Part shown: in pieces, positions 1 to 12,195 of the stretch
Numbering within the stretch: the first letter of the stretch is position 1
Layout: each line of letters begins with the position of its first letter
Assembly (NCBI RefSeq): GCF_000003605.2
Contig: NW_003151255.1
Span: forward strand, 748,429-786,194
DNA: 37,766 bases
Source of the DNA: Saccoglossus kowalevskii
Lineage: Eukaryota > Hemichordata > Enteropneusta > Harrimaniidae
Direction: 5' to 3'
Position numbers and translations under genes: made by a program
Notes under the pieces: model-generated
Seen by the model: the letters and a program-made list of their open reading frames with translations, nothing else
Told to the model about the DNA's origin: nothing
The model's database searches: none

Positions 1-341
1 GGAGGATATATGTTACAAGTGGCAGCTAGATTACACATTTTATTTGAATACTAAATATTAAAAATATTTTATTAATTGTTCTATGTGGTTAGGTTACTAT
101 GGCAATCATAATATTTGAATTTCCAGCCAAATAATGCAATGCTCAATTGTTCTTGACATTATATCCCCGATTTATATCACACATATGAATTAAAACCTAA
201 AACTTGAAAGATTTTATCATCATGGAACAACAGTAATTTTTATTGAAACAGTAATATTTCATTTCATTTTTGTTAACTTTATTGTCCCACATTAACAATT
301 TTGTGAAATTTGTCCTATTGGATACAAATGAATACACTTAC

Positions 342-468
342 AATACACACGTGATTGACGACTGGTCGATCGGAGGTGACATCCAATTAGAATAAGTCAA
401 GCTTCCACCAGTTGCATACTCAAAAGTGTCGTCGGCTTGTGGATCGATAACACCAATCCAAAATGGTA
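342..468 (-). CDS. CTLD gene, exon with WIG core and long loop
   Basis: 127 nt with a consensus GTAAGT donor. It contains FWIGV and the loop with SNWM, and leaves in phase 2 after TCV, so a further 3' exon is required beyond the window edge or in unread sequence to the left. Confidence 0.8.
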
Positions 469-719
469 CTGTGGACATAATCATACACAAATTTATCAGG
501 GATCAATATCAATCATATTATCTATTATGAAAAGAATAATCGAACGACACATTATGGAAATATATGTAAAACATATCACACATGAATATCCTGCTGTTGC
601 TTGTATTGCTGCATCTTGTTCTGCCTGTGAGCGAATCTCTGCAAGCTTTGAATTCCTGGTTTCACAAGCAGCTTGGGCCTGCATCCAGGTTTTTGGTTCG
701 GTCACAAATTCATACGTCA
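342..719 (-). CDS. C-type lectin-like domain gene, two internal exons (partial)
   Basis: Two minus-strand exons encode the first two thirds of a CTLD. The first exon runs 719 to about 582 (acceptor TTTTTAG; the donor could also lie at 573, same phase). It encodes the YEFV strand and the first helix, with WMQAQAACETR and LAEIRSQAEQ. The second exon (468 to 342, acceptor CCACAG, strong donor GTAAGT) encodes the core FWIGV strand and the long loop ending SNWMSPPIDQSS and a TCV cysteine strand. Phases agree (1 at the internal junction). The loop has neither EPN nor QPD, so classical mannose- or galactose-type calcium binding is not expected. The final CTLD exon should lie left of the window, and I could not find the upstream exons or the start. 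It is a separate gene from the large lectin at 27-37 kb, on the opposite strand. Confidence 0.8.
582..719 (-). CDS. CTLD gene, exon with first strand and helix
   Basis: 138 nt, entered in phase 1 and left in phase 1. It encodes the W-x-x-A-x-x-x-C helix typical of CTLDs. The alternative donor at 573 would add three codons. Confidence 0.75.
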
Positions 720-1135
720 CTAAAAATAAATTTTAATAAATATTTATATTAGACATAATTATAAGAAATAAATGTAATAGTACCTTAATATCCCATTATA
801 TGGAAAATATCTCACGTCTGACACTACGATATAGGATTTATTTAATTAATGTAGCAACAAAGAAGTAATAAAAGTAATACTGCACGAAGTTATTAATATT
901 CCTATTGTATATTCACAATATCCTGTTCAATCACAGATTTCAAATGAAAACAACAAATAAGCGACTCGTGAATAATACTACCAGCAAAAACCGGACTGCT
1001 ATATGGTCAGATGATGTTTTCTTCCCGCTCACAAATTAGGCACATTAAGGCAGTCATCTTTCCTATTGCAAAGTTACACAGATATGCGCAACCTGCAAAC
1101 TGTTCGAAATAGTTCTAACCTATGAAATCTATCAA
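720..1135. other. No gene recognised
   Basis: AT-rich sequence upstream of the minus-strand CTLD exons. I looked for the preceding CTLD exon on the minus strand and found no candidate that splices in phase. Confidence 0.5.
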
Positions 1136-1292
1136 TTAAAGGGGAAGGATCGTCACTTGCGCACGCGCCGAAATTGAGTCCCAAGCGATGATAATAACAC
1201 ACGCTAAAATGCAATGGGTAGACGATTGTTTTTAAACAGTGACACACTATGGCCATCTGACGCATGCGCAGGTGACGACTCCCCCGCTTTAA
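1136..1292. mobile_element. TTAA-flanked MITE (piggyBac-like non-autonomous element)
   Basis: A 157-bp element bounded by TTAA at both ends. The terminal inverted repeats start TTAAAG, then a G-rich run and a GTCGTC-like or ATCGTC core, followed by TGCGCACGCG on the left; the right end reads as the reverse complement of TTAAAGCGGGGGAGTCGTC. Duplication of TTAA at the target site is the hallmark of piggyBac-type transposases. The element has no coding capacity. Related copies lie at 29197, 29711, 32985 and probably 36099. Confidence 0.75.
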
Positions 1293-1745
1293 ATGTGATT
1301 TATAAAATATGCATATCCATCAGGTTACACAGAATAAACTGTATCAACTTCATAACTTTACGGGTGGATGAAAATTTTGTTTGGTCGATTGGCGAATAGG
1401 TATACAATAATCTTATACCTTATATGTATCTACAATTTTCATAAACTCACAACACAAACATAGAAATATTAAAAATGGGTTAACTGCAAAACAGCAAGTC
1501 ATGCCCTAAGGGTGGTGGAGGTTATACTAATCTGTGAGTGTGCGGTATAACAGTGAGACTGTAGTCAATATAGTTAACATGTAGCAGAAATTATTGGGTA
1601 AATCAACGATTAATTAATAAATTAATTTGAGTTACTAGCTTCTTTACTACTCACGTGCTCGTTTTTCAGTAGATCTCTGTAAAATAATCATAAAACAGAA
1701 ATAGTAATTACTTAATAATAATATGAATTCAGTTTCATAATCATT
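1293..1745. other. No gene recognised
   Basis: AT-rich spacer between the MITE and the retrotransposon remnant. It has only short chance reading frames. Confidence 0.5.
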
Positions 1746-3240
1746 ACTAGAGTTGTACAACAACTTGCTGAATGTGTCTATCCTGAGTCGCAGTGTGGAT
1801 TCCGTGCCAACAGATCGACTATAGACATGATCTTTTCTCTCTGTCAGCTGCAAGAGAAGTGCAGAGAACAGAAGATGCCTCTGTACATCGCTTTCATCGA
1901 TCTCACCAAATCATTTGACACAATTAGCAGAGAGGGCCTCTTCAAGATCCTACCCAAGATAGGCTGTCCACCCAGGCTGCAAAACCACATTGAATTCTTT
2001 CACACCAACATGAAGGAGACGGTACTGTACAGTGGCAGCCTATCTGAGCCATTCGACATACACAGCGGAGTGAAGCAAGGCTGCATTCTATCTCCTACGT
2101 TGTTCAGGATCTTCTTCTCCCTGCTCCAAAAACATGCCTTTTATACCGAAACAGAGAAAATCTACCTCCGTACAAGATCAGAGGGCAAGCTGTTTAACCT
2201 CAGCCGCCGTAGGGCCAAAACAAAGGTACGTGAAGCTCTGATCAGAGACCTACCGCTGACGACGCCAGACTTGCAGCGCATACAGAGCAGGAACTCCAGT
2301 CCATGATGAATTGTTTCTCCCAGGAATGCCAGGACTTTGGTCTGATCATCAGCCTCAAGACGACATAAGTGTTGGGCCAGGGTGTAGAGGCACCTCCAGC
2401 CATCACCATCGGTGACTATGAACTGAAGGTTGTGAATCATTTCACATACCTCGGGTACACCACCGGTAACAATCTCTCCTTGGACAAGGATATTGACAAG
2501 AAGATTGGAAAGGCTGCAACTACACTTGCCCGTCTTACCGCACGAGTCTAGGAGAACCCCAAGCTCTTTGTCAAGACCAAGATGTCTGTGTACAACGCTT
2601 GTGTCCTCAGCACACTTCTCTATGGAAGCGAAACTTGGTCCACCTATGCCAAGCAGGAGAGCAGGCTAAATACCTTTCGCATGAGGTGTAATCGTCGCAT
2701 CCTGGGGATATCATGGAAGGACAAAATTACCAATTTTGAAGTGCTGTCTAGTGCTGGCCTCCCGACCATGATTATTCTTCTCAGACAACGCAGACTATGC
2801 TGGATAAGCCACGTCCGTCGCATGGAGGATGGCCGATTCCCCAAAGACCTTCTCTACGGCGAACTGATCTCAGGAAATAGAAACACTGGAGGGTCATAGC
2901 TGCGTTTCAAAGATGTTTGCAAGAGGGACTTAATGGCTCTTAATATTGACACAGAACACTGGGAGGACCTTACAAACGACAGATCCAACTCGAGATGTAC
3001 ACTGTCCAGGCAACTAAAATCCGGAGAAACCAGACTGATGCGCATTGCAGAAGAAAAGCGGATCTTGCGAAAAGAACTCTGCAACAGACCTGAGTCAGTT
3101 GACAAATGTGCCCTATGTGGCAGGGACTGTCATTCTCGTATAGGAATGTTTAGCCACAGTCGACGCTGTAGGGTTGATGTCAATTAGGATTTTACCATGG
3201 TCAATATTGACCGACGGAGGTCATTATATTTTTGGAGGGA
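1746..3240 (+). mobile_element. 5'-truncated, inactive non-LTR retrotransposon (reverse transcriptase 3' half)
   Basis: Conceptual translation shows reverse transcriptase motifs in order: CGFR at about 1795, FIDLTKSFDT at about 1893 (catalytic Asp block A), GVKQGCILSPTLF at about 2068, and after a frameshift DDARLAAHTEQEL from 2258 (the second catalytic Asp pair). The thumb/connection part follows with YNACVLSTLLYGSETW and RMEDGRFPKDLLYGEL. The tail has a Cys/His motif CALCGRDCHSRIG followed by SHSRRC near 3107-3172. It is inactive: the frame changes between about 2110 and 2258, and stops fall at 2366, 2549 (TAG where related proteins usually have Trp) and 2897. The endonuclease half is absent, as expected from abortive target-primed reverse transcription. 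The C-terminal sequence resembles the very common invertebrate endonuclease-RT elements, but I do not assign a clade. Its GC content is clearly above that of its surroundings. Confidence 0.9.
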
Positions 3241-4819
3241 AGGGAAAAAACTAAACAGTTATTAATAAACATAACATAAACATAAGTAAATAGTATGAAT
3301 TGTAGGTTCTTTTCTTTAATCATTACATTCATTACCAAGTTTATCTGCAGAAAGTCAGATATAATGGTTTATAATCGCATTCTTATTGGAGTTTTCAATA
3401 TTTAAACATTATAGCATTATAACATTATGTTCGATTTGGGGTAAAGCCAAAACACATCCGTAAGCTTACTGTTCACAATGCATTCTATGAAAATCGCTAA
3501 ACAAACAGTTGATTTAATGCGTTTTAAGCTAAATTCATTGTGAATACAGGGAAATGGCTTCTTCCAAAATATCTAAATTTTCGCCTGAAATTTATATCAC
3601 CTTCTCGCAAACATAATAGTGGAACATACATAAAAAATACCCGACATATTAACTAGACAAGACACAAGAAAACATATGTGCGGATGGCTCAATAATTATT
3701 TGATGCAAATGAATTTGAAGTGAGCAAGCCATACGTCCAACGATTTTTGAACTAAAAAACACATTTTAAAGTTCAATTTAACATGTTCACAGGTGTGACA
3801 ATCATGATTACCATGATCTATATTGCAATTTCAATACTACTAAGGTTTTTTTTTTCATAAGAGAACACATCCTTTCAAAAGTGAGTAGAGTAGTGTCATA
3901 CGGTAAATGAAATGTTTATCATTTGTAATCAGTTTGAAAAAAACTAGACCAAAACCTCTGTTGAAGCTGCTCCAGTGAAACTGGCAATAGTGAGTATTAT
4001 CAGTAAGCCAAACATTCTTCTTATTGTTGAGAGACGTCGTCTTCGAATGTTTTTCGAAGCATGGCAACCCAATATTTATTACTCAAACAAATGTCCAGAT
4101 ATTTAAATAAAGTGCTTTTTAAAGCATTTAAAGTGTTTTTCCTTAATGTGGGCAAAGATGGACACTTACAAACTTTGCTCAGACACATTCATTTTTAACA
4201 TGGCAGGAAAATATACTTCCATTGGTAACTGGTGCAAATACACAGCTTAACAGTTTCACTGCACAACGTTTCGATAACTGCTGTGTTGAGGTTACAATTT
4301 CGGGGTAAATCGTCTACACTAAGCGTCGTTACTGTGGCAGCTTGGTGTCAATAGCGAGGTGTGGTGCTGAGTTTGCGTTTCCAAATTTCTAGCCCTTTAT
4401 TTACATTAATAATTCACTCTCAATAGAATAGAGTCAATGTATCAAGACCAAAACGCAGCATTAAACTAAATTTTCACTAAAATTCAAATAACTAATTTGG
4501 AAAGATTAAATAAAATCTTGTTTTCCGAGTTTTTAAACATTTGAACTATTACACTCCATTTTCAAGCTCGCTGGAATCAAAAATAAAGCATAAAATAATT
4601 CATTTAATTTTTAAAATACAATGAATTTCATCTGCAACAAATACGATGATGATTAAGTGCAATAATAAGCTTTCTGTGTTCAATACAATTTAATTAAACA
4701 TTAAACATACAAGTTAAAGAGTATTTCAAAATTCACCAGTGACCATGGCAACAAATTAGTATCCTGGGAATCAACAGGACATATAGTTGGTATGCATGGA
4801 TGTCATGGATGGATTTCAT
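3241..4819. other. No gene recognised
   Basis: AT-rich sequence with only short open frames without domain signatures. I see no splice-flanked coding exon. Confidence 0.5.
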
Positions 4820-5300
4820 GACAGTACCAACACCTACTAAGCTATGATGTATGCTGTCAACATACTGGGTCCAAATAATATGCATCATCTTTTGGGACTC
4901 GTGGGAGTATACTCTACTGCCCTCAAAGGTGGTGTTGGGACTAATAGTTTTTTTGCGGAGGCTACCAGGATAGTGACTTTGTTTGAAATATGGGTTCTAC
5001 TCGTGCCTTTTTCAGTCTCCTTTCTTGTGGATGTTGCTGGTTTTCAACTACTTTATTGCACTCTTTTATGCATCTTTGAATTTGCTGCAGATAGTCTACA
5101 TTAGAGTCCGGTGTACTGAACATAGTAAGACTGTTGTCTACCACATCTCATTCATGCATAGTAGTTATCATACTTCATACATATAGAGATTAATCGTCAC
5201 TCGAAATTACATCCTTGGCATTATGTCACCTGTAAAATACACAGGTGAAAGGTCAAAGGTCAAGGACGCCACAGGTCAACCTACTTTCACGTCTAGTTTA
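4820..5300. repeat. Dispersed repeat, copy 1
   Basis: Shares long stretches with 7240-7800, such as the ATGCTGTCAACATACTGGG block, the TGCATCATCTTTT block, the GGTTTTCAACT..TTTTATGCATCTTT block and the GGTCAACCTACTTT block, in the same order and orientation. No open frame is shared by both copies, so it is a non-coding interspersed repeat. Copy 1 carries AGGTCA-type motifs at its right end. Confidence 0.75.
5243..5262 (+). promoter_or_regulatory. Triple DR1 nuclear-receptor half-site array
   Basis: Three hexamers spaced by exactly one base: AGGTGA (5243-5248), AGGTCA (5250-5255), AGGTCA (5257-5262), with a further AGGTCA at 5273-5278. DR1 spacing is the site type used by RXR/HNF4/PPAR-type receptors. 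It lies inside dispersed repeat copy 1, and the equivalent part of copy 2 (about 7770) is degenerate. Function is inferred only from the motif. Confidence 0.4.
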
Positions 5301-5579
5301 GCTAAACATCTGTTCAACAAAGACAGAGCTGTGAATAGCTATATACATACCGGGTTGGCAAGTACAATTCGGAAACAAATAGCTCTTATATATAATTAAA
5401 ACATTTTATTCCACAAGTAAACAGAAGCAACGCTTTCAATGCCAGCGTTACGTTAGATGTGCTCCCCACAACTTTAATCTATCCATAATGCATCAGTAAG
5501 CACTGGCACTGTTGAGATGGTCTACCACTAAAGAACCTCCCAGATTTATCTGCCAATCTTGGAGTTTTAACACATTTTC
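5301..5579. other. No gene recognised
   Basis: Spacer between dispersed repeat copy 1 and the minisatellite. No structure seen. Confidence 0.4.
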
Positions 5580-6180
5580 TTAGTAACCCCCTGCAGTGGG
5601 AAGGAGCCCAATACCATCTGATGAGAAGCCCACTGCAATGGGAATACGGGCACAGTACCATTTGGGTAACAACCTGCAATGGGAAGCGGCACCATAACAA
5701 TTTTTGAGTAACCCCTTGCAATAGGAAGAAGTACATTACCAGTTGGTGAGTAACCACTTGCAATACGAAAGAGCAAAGTAGCATTTGGTAAGTCGCCCCC
5801 TGCAATTGGAAAGGACACATAACCACATTACATTGGTGACGAACCACCTGTAATGAGTTGGAGCACAGTACCATTTGTTGAGTAACCCCTCCAATGGCAT
5901 GAAGCGCAGATAATTTGGTGAGTAACCACCTGCAAAAGGAAGGGACACAGTACCTTTTGGTGAGTCATCCCCTATAATGGGGAGAAGCACAGTACCATTT
6001 GTGATTAACCATCGGCAAGGGGAAGAGGCACAGTATCCTCTGGTGAGTCACCCCCTGTAATTGAAGAAGCACACTAACATTTGGTGAGTATTCCCTCCAA
6101 TGGGAAGGGACACAATGCCATTTGCTGAGTAACGCCATGCAATTGAAAGGTGAACAGTGCCATCTGGTAATAAACCGATC
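5580..6180. repeat. Minisatellite, about 42-bp unit, about 14 diverged copies
   Basis: Each unit has the consensus form GTAACCACCTGCAATGGGAA, then GGGCACAGTACCATTTGGTGA, with many substitutions and one- or two-base length changes between units. Because 42 is a multiple of three, the minus strand shows several overlapping open frames of 83-131 codons with a 14-residue repeat. These are a by-product of the period, switch frame between units, and lack splice or start support. Confidence 0.85.
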
Positions 6181-7239
6181 CATGTTTCGACTGATATTTT
6201 TGCCGTTCTGTACAACCATCATACAGTATTACCACAATGAAACGAAATATTACTAATTTAACAACACTGATTTGTATTTTATAACTGTTTTGTTATCAGG
6301 ATATAACGAACGATCACCATGCTTCCTCTCTCCTGCACGACGAAGCATCGTGTCATATTACTTATCTCTGCTATAGCATTATGAATCTATTTTACCAATT
6401 GTATTGTATGGACTGCACATATGCTTTGTCCAAATGATACGATAGAGCAAGAGAGCTGTGCACATCTTGTCGTAATGTGGGGTTTTCCAATGTTCATTAT
6501 TATAAAAGATTGCAATTTATTTAGAGCTAATGAGAATCAAATAAGGTAAAAATAGCCTAAACTATATTGAATTCAACTTCTATGCGTTTATATTTTTGAA
6601 AATTCAATATTAAACTAAAATATTAGGAACATGAGGGTCGTCAATTCAAAGCTTTCAGTCATTTTGTGAGAGCTGTGATGTAATGGAAGTTACAATTACA
6701 CACACACCATCCCCACCGGCCACTAACACATCCATCCACCCAAATTTTGATCTGCTTTTCAGATGAAATTAAAATCACTCGCAAATGAATGAAACGGCAA
6801 CACAGATTTGGATGGAAATGCATTTCCAAACTCGAGCTTGTCTGTGAAACTTGATTAGAACCCCACAGAAACATTCCCAAGCTTGGCATAGACCCCCCCC
6901 ACCACCACCACCACCACTAAAAACCCAGAGAACATGTATCTTCGTTGTAAATGACATCAACATCAACATCAAGTAATAACAGGTGTCAAATCCAATCCGG
7001 TTTTTACCTGAATCGCTGTCGAATTTTGTTCTGGGCGTTATGAACTGCGTTGATGTAGCAGAAGAGAGATTCACCTGGTAGTTATAAAAACACACTGTTA
7101 ATGTCACGTAATTCTTTTTTCTCACCCTGTCAATGCTGGCGCTGTTTAAATCATTCCTCGAGTTCTAGTCGGTATGGTGTTCTGCATTTCTAATCAGGTT
7201 GGTGATGTTTTATCATTGTAGCTTGAGAGAGAATGTGTT
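6181..7239. other. No gene; short microsatellite inside
   Basis: AT-rich sequence. The only structure seen is the C8 run plus ACC trinucleotide repeat at 6893-6917 and a short CATCAA repeat at about 6956-6972. Confidence 0.5.
6893..6917. repeat. C8 / (ACC)n microsatellite
   Basis: Eight C residues are followed by about five to six ACC units. On the minus strand it produces a poly-Gly stretch in a chance open frame. Confidence 0.9.
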
Positions 7240-7800
7240 GTTTTTTTCGATGGTCCCACCTCCTACTAATCCATGATATATGCTGTCAACATACTGGGCC
7301 CAATTACTATGCATCATCTTTTTTAACTTGTGTGGGCATATAACCTAATGGTTATCTGCCTTCTGTGATGTTGTTAGGATTAATATTTTATTTCGTGGGG
7401 GTACCAGCTTAGTGTCTTTCTTAGAGTTTTTCTCATGGCTTCTTCATGCTCCAACCATGGGGACTAATACCCATATAGCTTAAGATGGCTAAGATAAATT
7501 ACTATAGGTTCGATCCTACATTTAACATACAGTAGATTGATCTACCACGTCACTAGGTATGGGCCAACTCTGACTGGGATTAGTGGTGGATCTGCCTAAA
7601 TTGTGTTTATGTTCATTTGGAATGTAGTTGCGTAAAAACATTGATTAATAGCTGCACAAATTGTCTCAATGGTTAATTCCGATCTTAGTCTTATCCCTCT
7701 CTGATAGGTTTTGTTGGTTTTCAACTTCGTTATTGCCTTCTTTTATGCATCTTTCAAGGGCCAAAGGTCGTGGAGTTCAAACGTCAACCTACTTTTAGAC
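7240..7800. repeat. Dispersed repeat, copy 2
   Basis: Same order of blocks as 4820-5300, but with a roughly 275-bp stretch (about 7430-7705) that copy 1 lacks. That stretch contains weak A-box and B-box-like sequences (7476-7489 and 7507-7516) but does not fold as a convincing tRNA. Confidence 0.7.
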
Positions 7801-10800
7801 AGTGTTTTATTTCTGTGTCAGCATGAAATGACCCCAAACTGATTTCAAGTTTGGAATAGACACGTAAACGTATCAGTCAAGCTAAGCGTCGTTTCAGCAA
7901 AGATACGTGAAGGTAGGTTTGTCTGATGTAAAGACATAAACATTCATTCGTCAAATATTACTCTGTTCCACTACAGAAAACACCCCATGGGTGTGAAATG
8001 ATAATTCCTAAACACATGTCACATCAACAAAATAAAGGTGGTACTGAATACGAAATTGAATAAATTCAGGAAAAAGTTATAGGTGTGAGACACTCAAGGT
8101 TGAGATTTTAGTTCTACCTGATACACAATGACCATGGGAGCACATAATTGTTTATTGTGATGATGATGTCAATCCCGCGTAAAACCCTATTTTTAGAAGG
8201 TTCACGGGAATTTCCGTAACTTCACCCCCTAAGAAAATATTAACACGAAAAATACACTTATTCTCCTGTATCTCAGCTTTCTGATAACATATACATTGTC
8301 ATAGCTGCATGCTTAATAACGGTGGGAGTCCTAATCACAATAAAACTATAAGTCCCCTTTCCACTCCCGCTATCTCAAATAAACACAAAAAGTATACTGC
8401 GCCATTTTCTTCATATTTAATTTCTCCACCGATTTGACACGTATTAAGTAAATAGAGAAACTGTAACTGTGTCGCTCGTCATCGAGCGCGTCAGTTTTTC
8501 TGTTTCTGTTCTATTCTGCTCTAAATCAAACATGCATGTACTCACAAATATTTTCCCTATATGTTCTGTCTATTGGACTACCATTATTTTGAAATGATGT
8601 GTACATTGATTTATTGTTGTTTGGCGTCCATATAATGCGGAGAAGGGCATGGTACTCGTTAACAATGGTTCGAGCAATCGACAAAAATTGATGGTCATGT
8701 CCCGGAGCGATCACTTGTATTATTTATATACGGATATGCGAAGACCAAGTTTTTAGTGAAAATCTACCTTTTAAAACAAGTTTTCAATGAAAAAAAAACG
8801 TCCCTTGAATCAATTTTACAAGAAAAACTCTTATTACATATACACTAGTTTAAAATCATCATCAAATTTACCTCTCACTGCAACGAGTCATGCATAATAT
8901 CACACACAGCAAAAAAACGATACCTTTGATTCTTAAAAATGTCAAAAAGGAATCCCTTGCCCATTTTTAAACATGAGTTATAGACCCGCTGGCTGCCTCG
9001 CATACCTCGCGGTAGGTTTCTACTAGTGCCCCCAGGCGAACATATATCCGTCTATGTATTACTATGAATACGGCATATGATGACAATACTATCAAGTGAC
9101 CCTAATTCAAAATTGGATAGATTTGGTCACCCAAAAAAAAGGGTGTACTTTTACGAAGTTACCATGTAACCAAGAAACGTTTGAAAGACTGGCTATAAAA
9201 ATAGAAAACCGTATTGTTTTGGAAGTTATACTTGAACAAAACTAAACTAGAAGACAGCGTATTGTCCAACAAAACAAAAAAATGTTGCCCGTAACTCGAA
9301 TTTAACTGTTATTGAACAGCGAGTTAAATTTGAGCATGGTTCAACGACGTGGGCGTGGTTTTCTAAAATATTTGCGTGGTCATTTATGTAATTCGATGTT
9401 CGTAACTCAGCATCTCGGTGTTAGACCGATACTTTGCAGACGTCATGAACGCGACTCGTTATGTGTTCCGTTTCTTGGCCATTTGTATTAAAATCAACAT
9501 TTAGGTAACTACAATATAAGTAAACTATAATAACAACGTGAGGTAACTGAAGAAAACACCAAAAATGCCGTAATAACTGTATGGCTTTCTATGCGTTGCT
9601 CCATGCTATGGTGGCATTTTTCGTTACATAAACTTTTGCAATTTTCCAAACTGCTGATTTCCCTGCCTGTATCAATGCTCAATCAATTGAATTACTTTCT
9701 GGAAATTTATTTGAATAGTTACCGTTTATTTATTTATTTCTAGTCAGCAACAGGTGAGAACGAATTAATGATTCGTCTGTGATTCAGACATTCTTTAAAA
9801 GGTACTAAGCATGATAGTGTAATAACCTTCAGATCACTTGAAAGCTCAAATACAGGTGAATACGGTAGTGTATATGCCGTGTCAATATTTGACGGTCAAT
9901 AAATAGGGAACGAACAATTTCGTAGTGAGAAAATGCGCCATTTTAAAATAAGTCAATTATTTATATAGGCCAAGGTAAATTATTTCATATCTATTTTAAA
10001 TAATCATAACATTCAAACTAAGCACACATCGAAGTATTGGAACATTCAAACATAAAATTGCACTGTTTTCAATTTCACAAAGTATTTACACTATAGCTAC
10101 TATAAATACACACATGTCACACTCTTGGAATAATTTTACTTTCACGCAAGAGGCCCTAATTTCTAAACGTGTGCTTCACTATAATTTTACTTTACAATAC
10201 GAAACAATACATTGCCCCCCCAATACTGTTGTAACGGATTTGTTTTAGTATGCCCTACATATATTTTGTTTAGAAAAAAATAATGTTCACCTACATAAAT
10301 TCATTCATGTTCACTATAACATTGTTGGCGTTGTGCCTAGGACAAAGTAGAGTTCATTGCTTTTTCTAAATAAAATATATTATGATATAATAACACTATA
10401 CATCAGCATGCATTTTACAAAAATCATAGTGACTTTGAACTATGGAAAGGTTAACTGTGTAAATAAAACACAATTTCAATATTTAATGACGATTTCATAT
10501 CATCATCATCATAGACCCAATTTATATGAAGAAACGTTACTATTGCAGATTTCTGTTTTATATAACATGCACATCTGTGTGCTTTTTTTAATTTTGTGTC
10601 CAATGTAAGTACTGTGTAAATCGTATAGTTATAAGTAATATACATGACTGATGCATCTATATATACATACATAATAAATGCCACTACCTAACTATACACC
10701 TGTATCTTTAGAGTCAGGATCAGGCTAGGCAATTACATAAAGATAATTAGTAAGCACTATATAAGCCGTTATCAGGATTCAAAAAGTATGGAAAGATCGG

Positions 10801-12117
10801 TGAATGGTCATATTGATCAATAAATTAGGCATACATTTATACTGATATATATTCCTTATGTAAGTATAAGTTCATTCCATGATTTAACCAATGTATAGGA
10901 TGACACATATTTTATTTATTTGCTATTTAATCTTTATTTAGAGAGTTTTCCTAAACGCAGGTTTTTATTCTCAACATTTGTAATGAATGAGTTTTTTAAC
11001 ATAAAATTTCGGCTTAAATACGACAAATGATTTTAATTGCGAGAGAATAGCGGTCTGGGATGAACTCTACACAGAAAACACAACAAATATCAGGCCCTTA
11101 AATTTGTAGATGGCGTATGTACATGTGTTTTTTGCATTTTGACTCTTTGGAAACTCAATTTTATCATATTTCAAGGGTAGAGGGAAGAAGTTGAAAAATT
11201 ACAAATTGGCGGACAAAGGTATCAAAGGTATCAACAACTTTTACACGTCAATTATTACAAATATACATGAATTCAACGAGATTGGCGTCAGTGACAATGA
11301 ATGAATATGCAAATTTTCAAATACGTATATATAAACCATTGTATTGTTTTTGTATTATTAAAGACAAAATATACATATAATAAAATCAAAATAAATCTGC
11401 TCCATCGGATTGATGCCAACAACAATCAGAACGTCGCTGTATGTATGAAGGCACAAACACACATTTGAAAATAAATTCATTAGTATTCATAGATATATTG
11501 ATAATCAGTGAGGGAATTTCATAACAATCTGACGGTGGTGGAAATTGATTTCTTGCACAATTATGTGCATGCATAGTTACATAAACACCATAGTGGAATG
11601 TTTAGAATAGTTTAATATTATCCGAGTAATACATTCATCAACTCATCAATATGTTCCCCTGATATCCATAGAAATGTACTAATTCTATAGAGGCATTTTT
11701 ATATACCAAGTATGAAATCAATCAAACAGATAATTATCAAGAGAAGTCAAATAGTATTTTTGACCAATTACAGAATTGAAGATATCGTCAAATATTTTGA
11801 TCCACCCAATTTGCATATACACTACATATCAAAGCAATCGAAGTAGCGGTTTTCATGAATGAATCGAAAATATTTTTGTCAACAAAAAATTAAAAATATC
11901 CACTAAAATTTACATTCAAACCATTTAATTTTCAGATTCACGTATAATCGAGGACCACCCAAATATTATACACCAAGTATCGAACCATTCGAAGTTTTCA
12001 AGAAAAAGTCGAAAATGTTATTTGGCTTTCAATCATCCTCTTATGCAGATCAGTCAGCGTCCAAATGATCCAAAACAAACTGAAGTAAAAAAAATGTAAT
12101 AATCATCAATCAGTATT
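7801..12117. other. 4.3-kb gene-free region
   Basis: AT-rich sequence downstream of the P450 3' end. It has only short frames of 62-85 codons, none with recognisable domain or splice support. I see no clear polyadenylation hexamer close behind the P450 stop. Confidence 0.55.
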
Positions 12118-12195
12118 TCATTGCCTAGATTTAATGCGAAGTATAATGCCATTTGGTGGTGACAGGAATCCCATCTTGCCCAGTTCCGGAGGAAT
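12118..12195 (-). CDS. P450 exon 13 (C terminus and stop)
   Basis: 78 nt after acceptor TTTATAG. Encodes [20 protein letters not shown] and ends SRQ with stop TGA at 12120-12118. Confidence 0.9.
   Translation of the reverse strand: MPPELGKMGFLSPPNGIILRIKSRQ

Noticed and set aside
790-840. Upstream CTLD exon on the minus strand (frame reading YFPYNG before a GTACTA donor)
   Set aside because: Splicing to the exon at 719 in the needed phase would create a stop; no acceptor seen.
1074-1399. Overlapping small frames of about 60 codons on both strands
   Set aside because: They lie in and next to the 157-bp MITE and are explained by it.
5479-6222. Several minus-strand frames of 83-131 codons
   Set aside because: They overlap in different frames over the 42-bp minisatellite and are explained by its period.
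7476-7516. A-box and B-box-like sequences suggesting a tRNA or tRNA-derived SINE
   Set aside because: The T loop is one base short, no acceptor stem pairs, and the B box is incomplete.
8526-8714. 62-codon minus-strand frame in slightly GC-richer sequence
   Set aside because: Too short and with no recognised similarity; could be a transposon fragment but cannot be supported.
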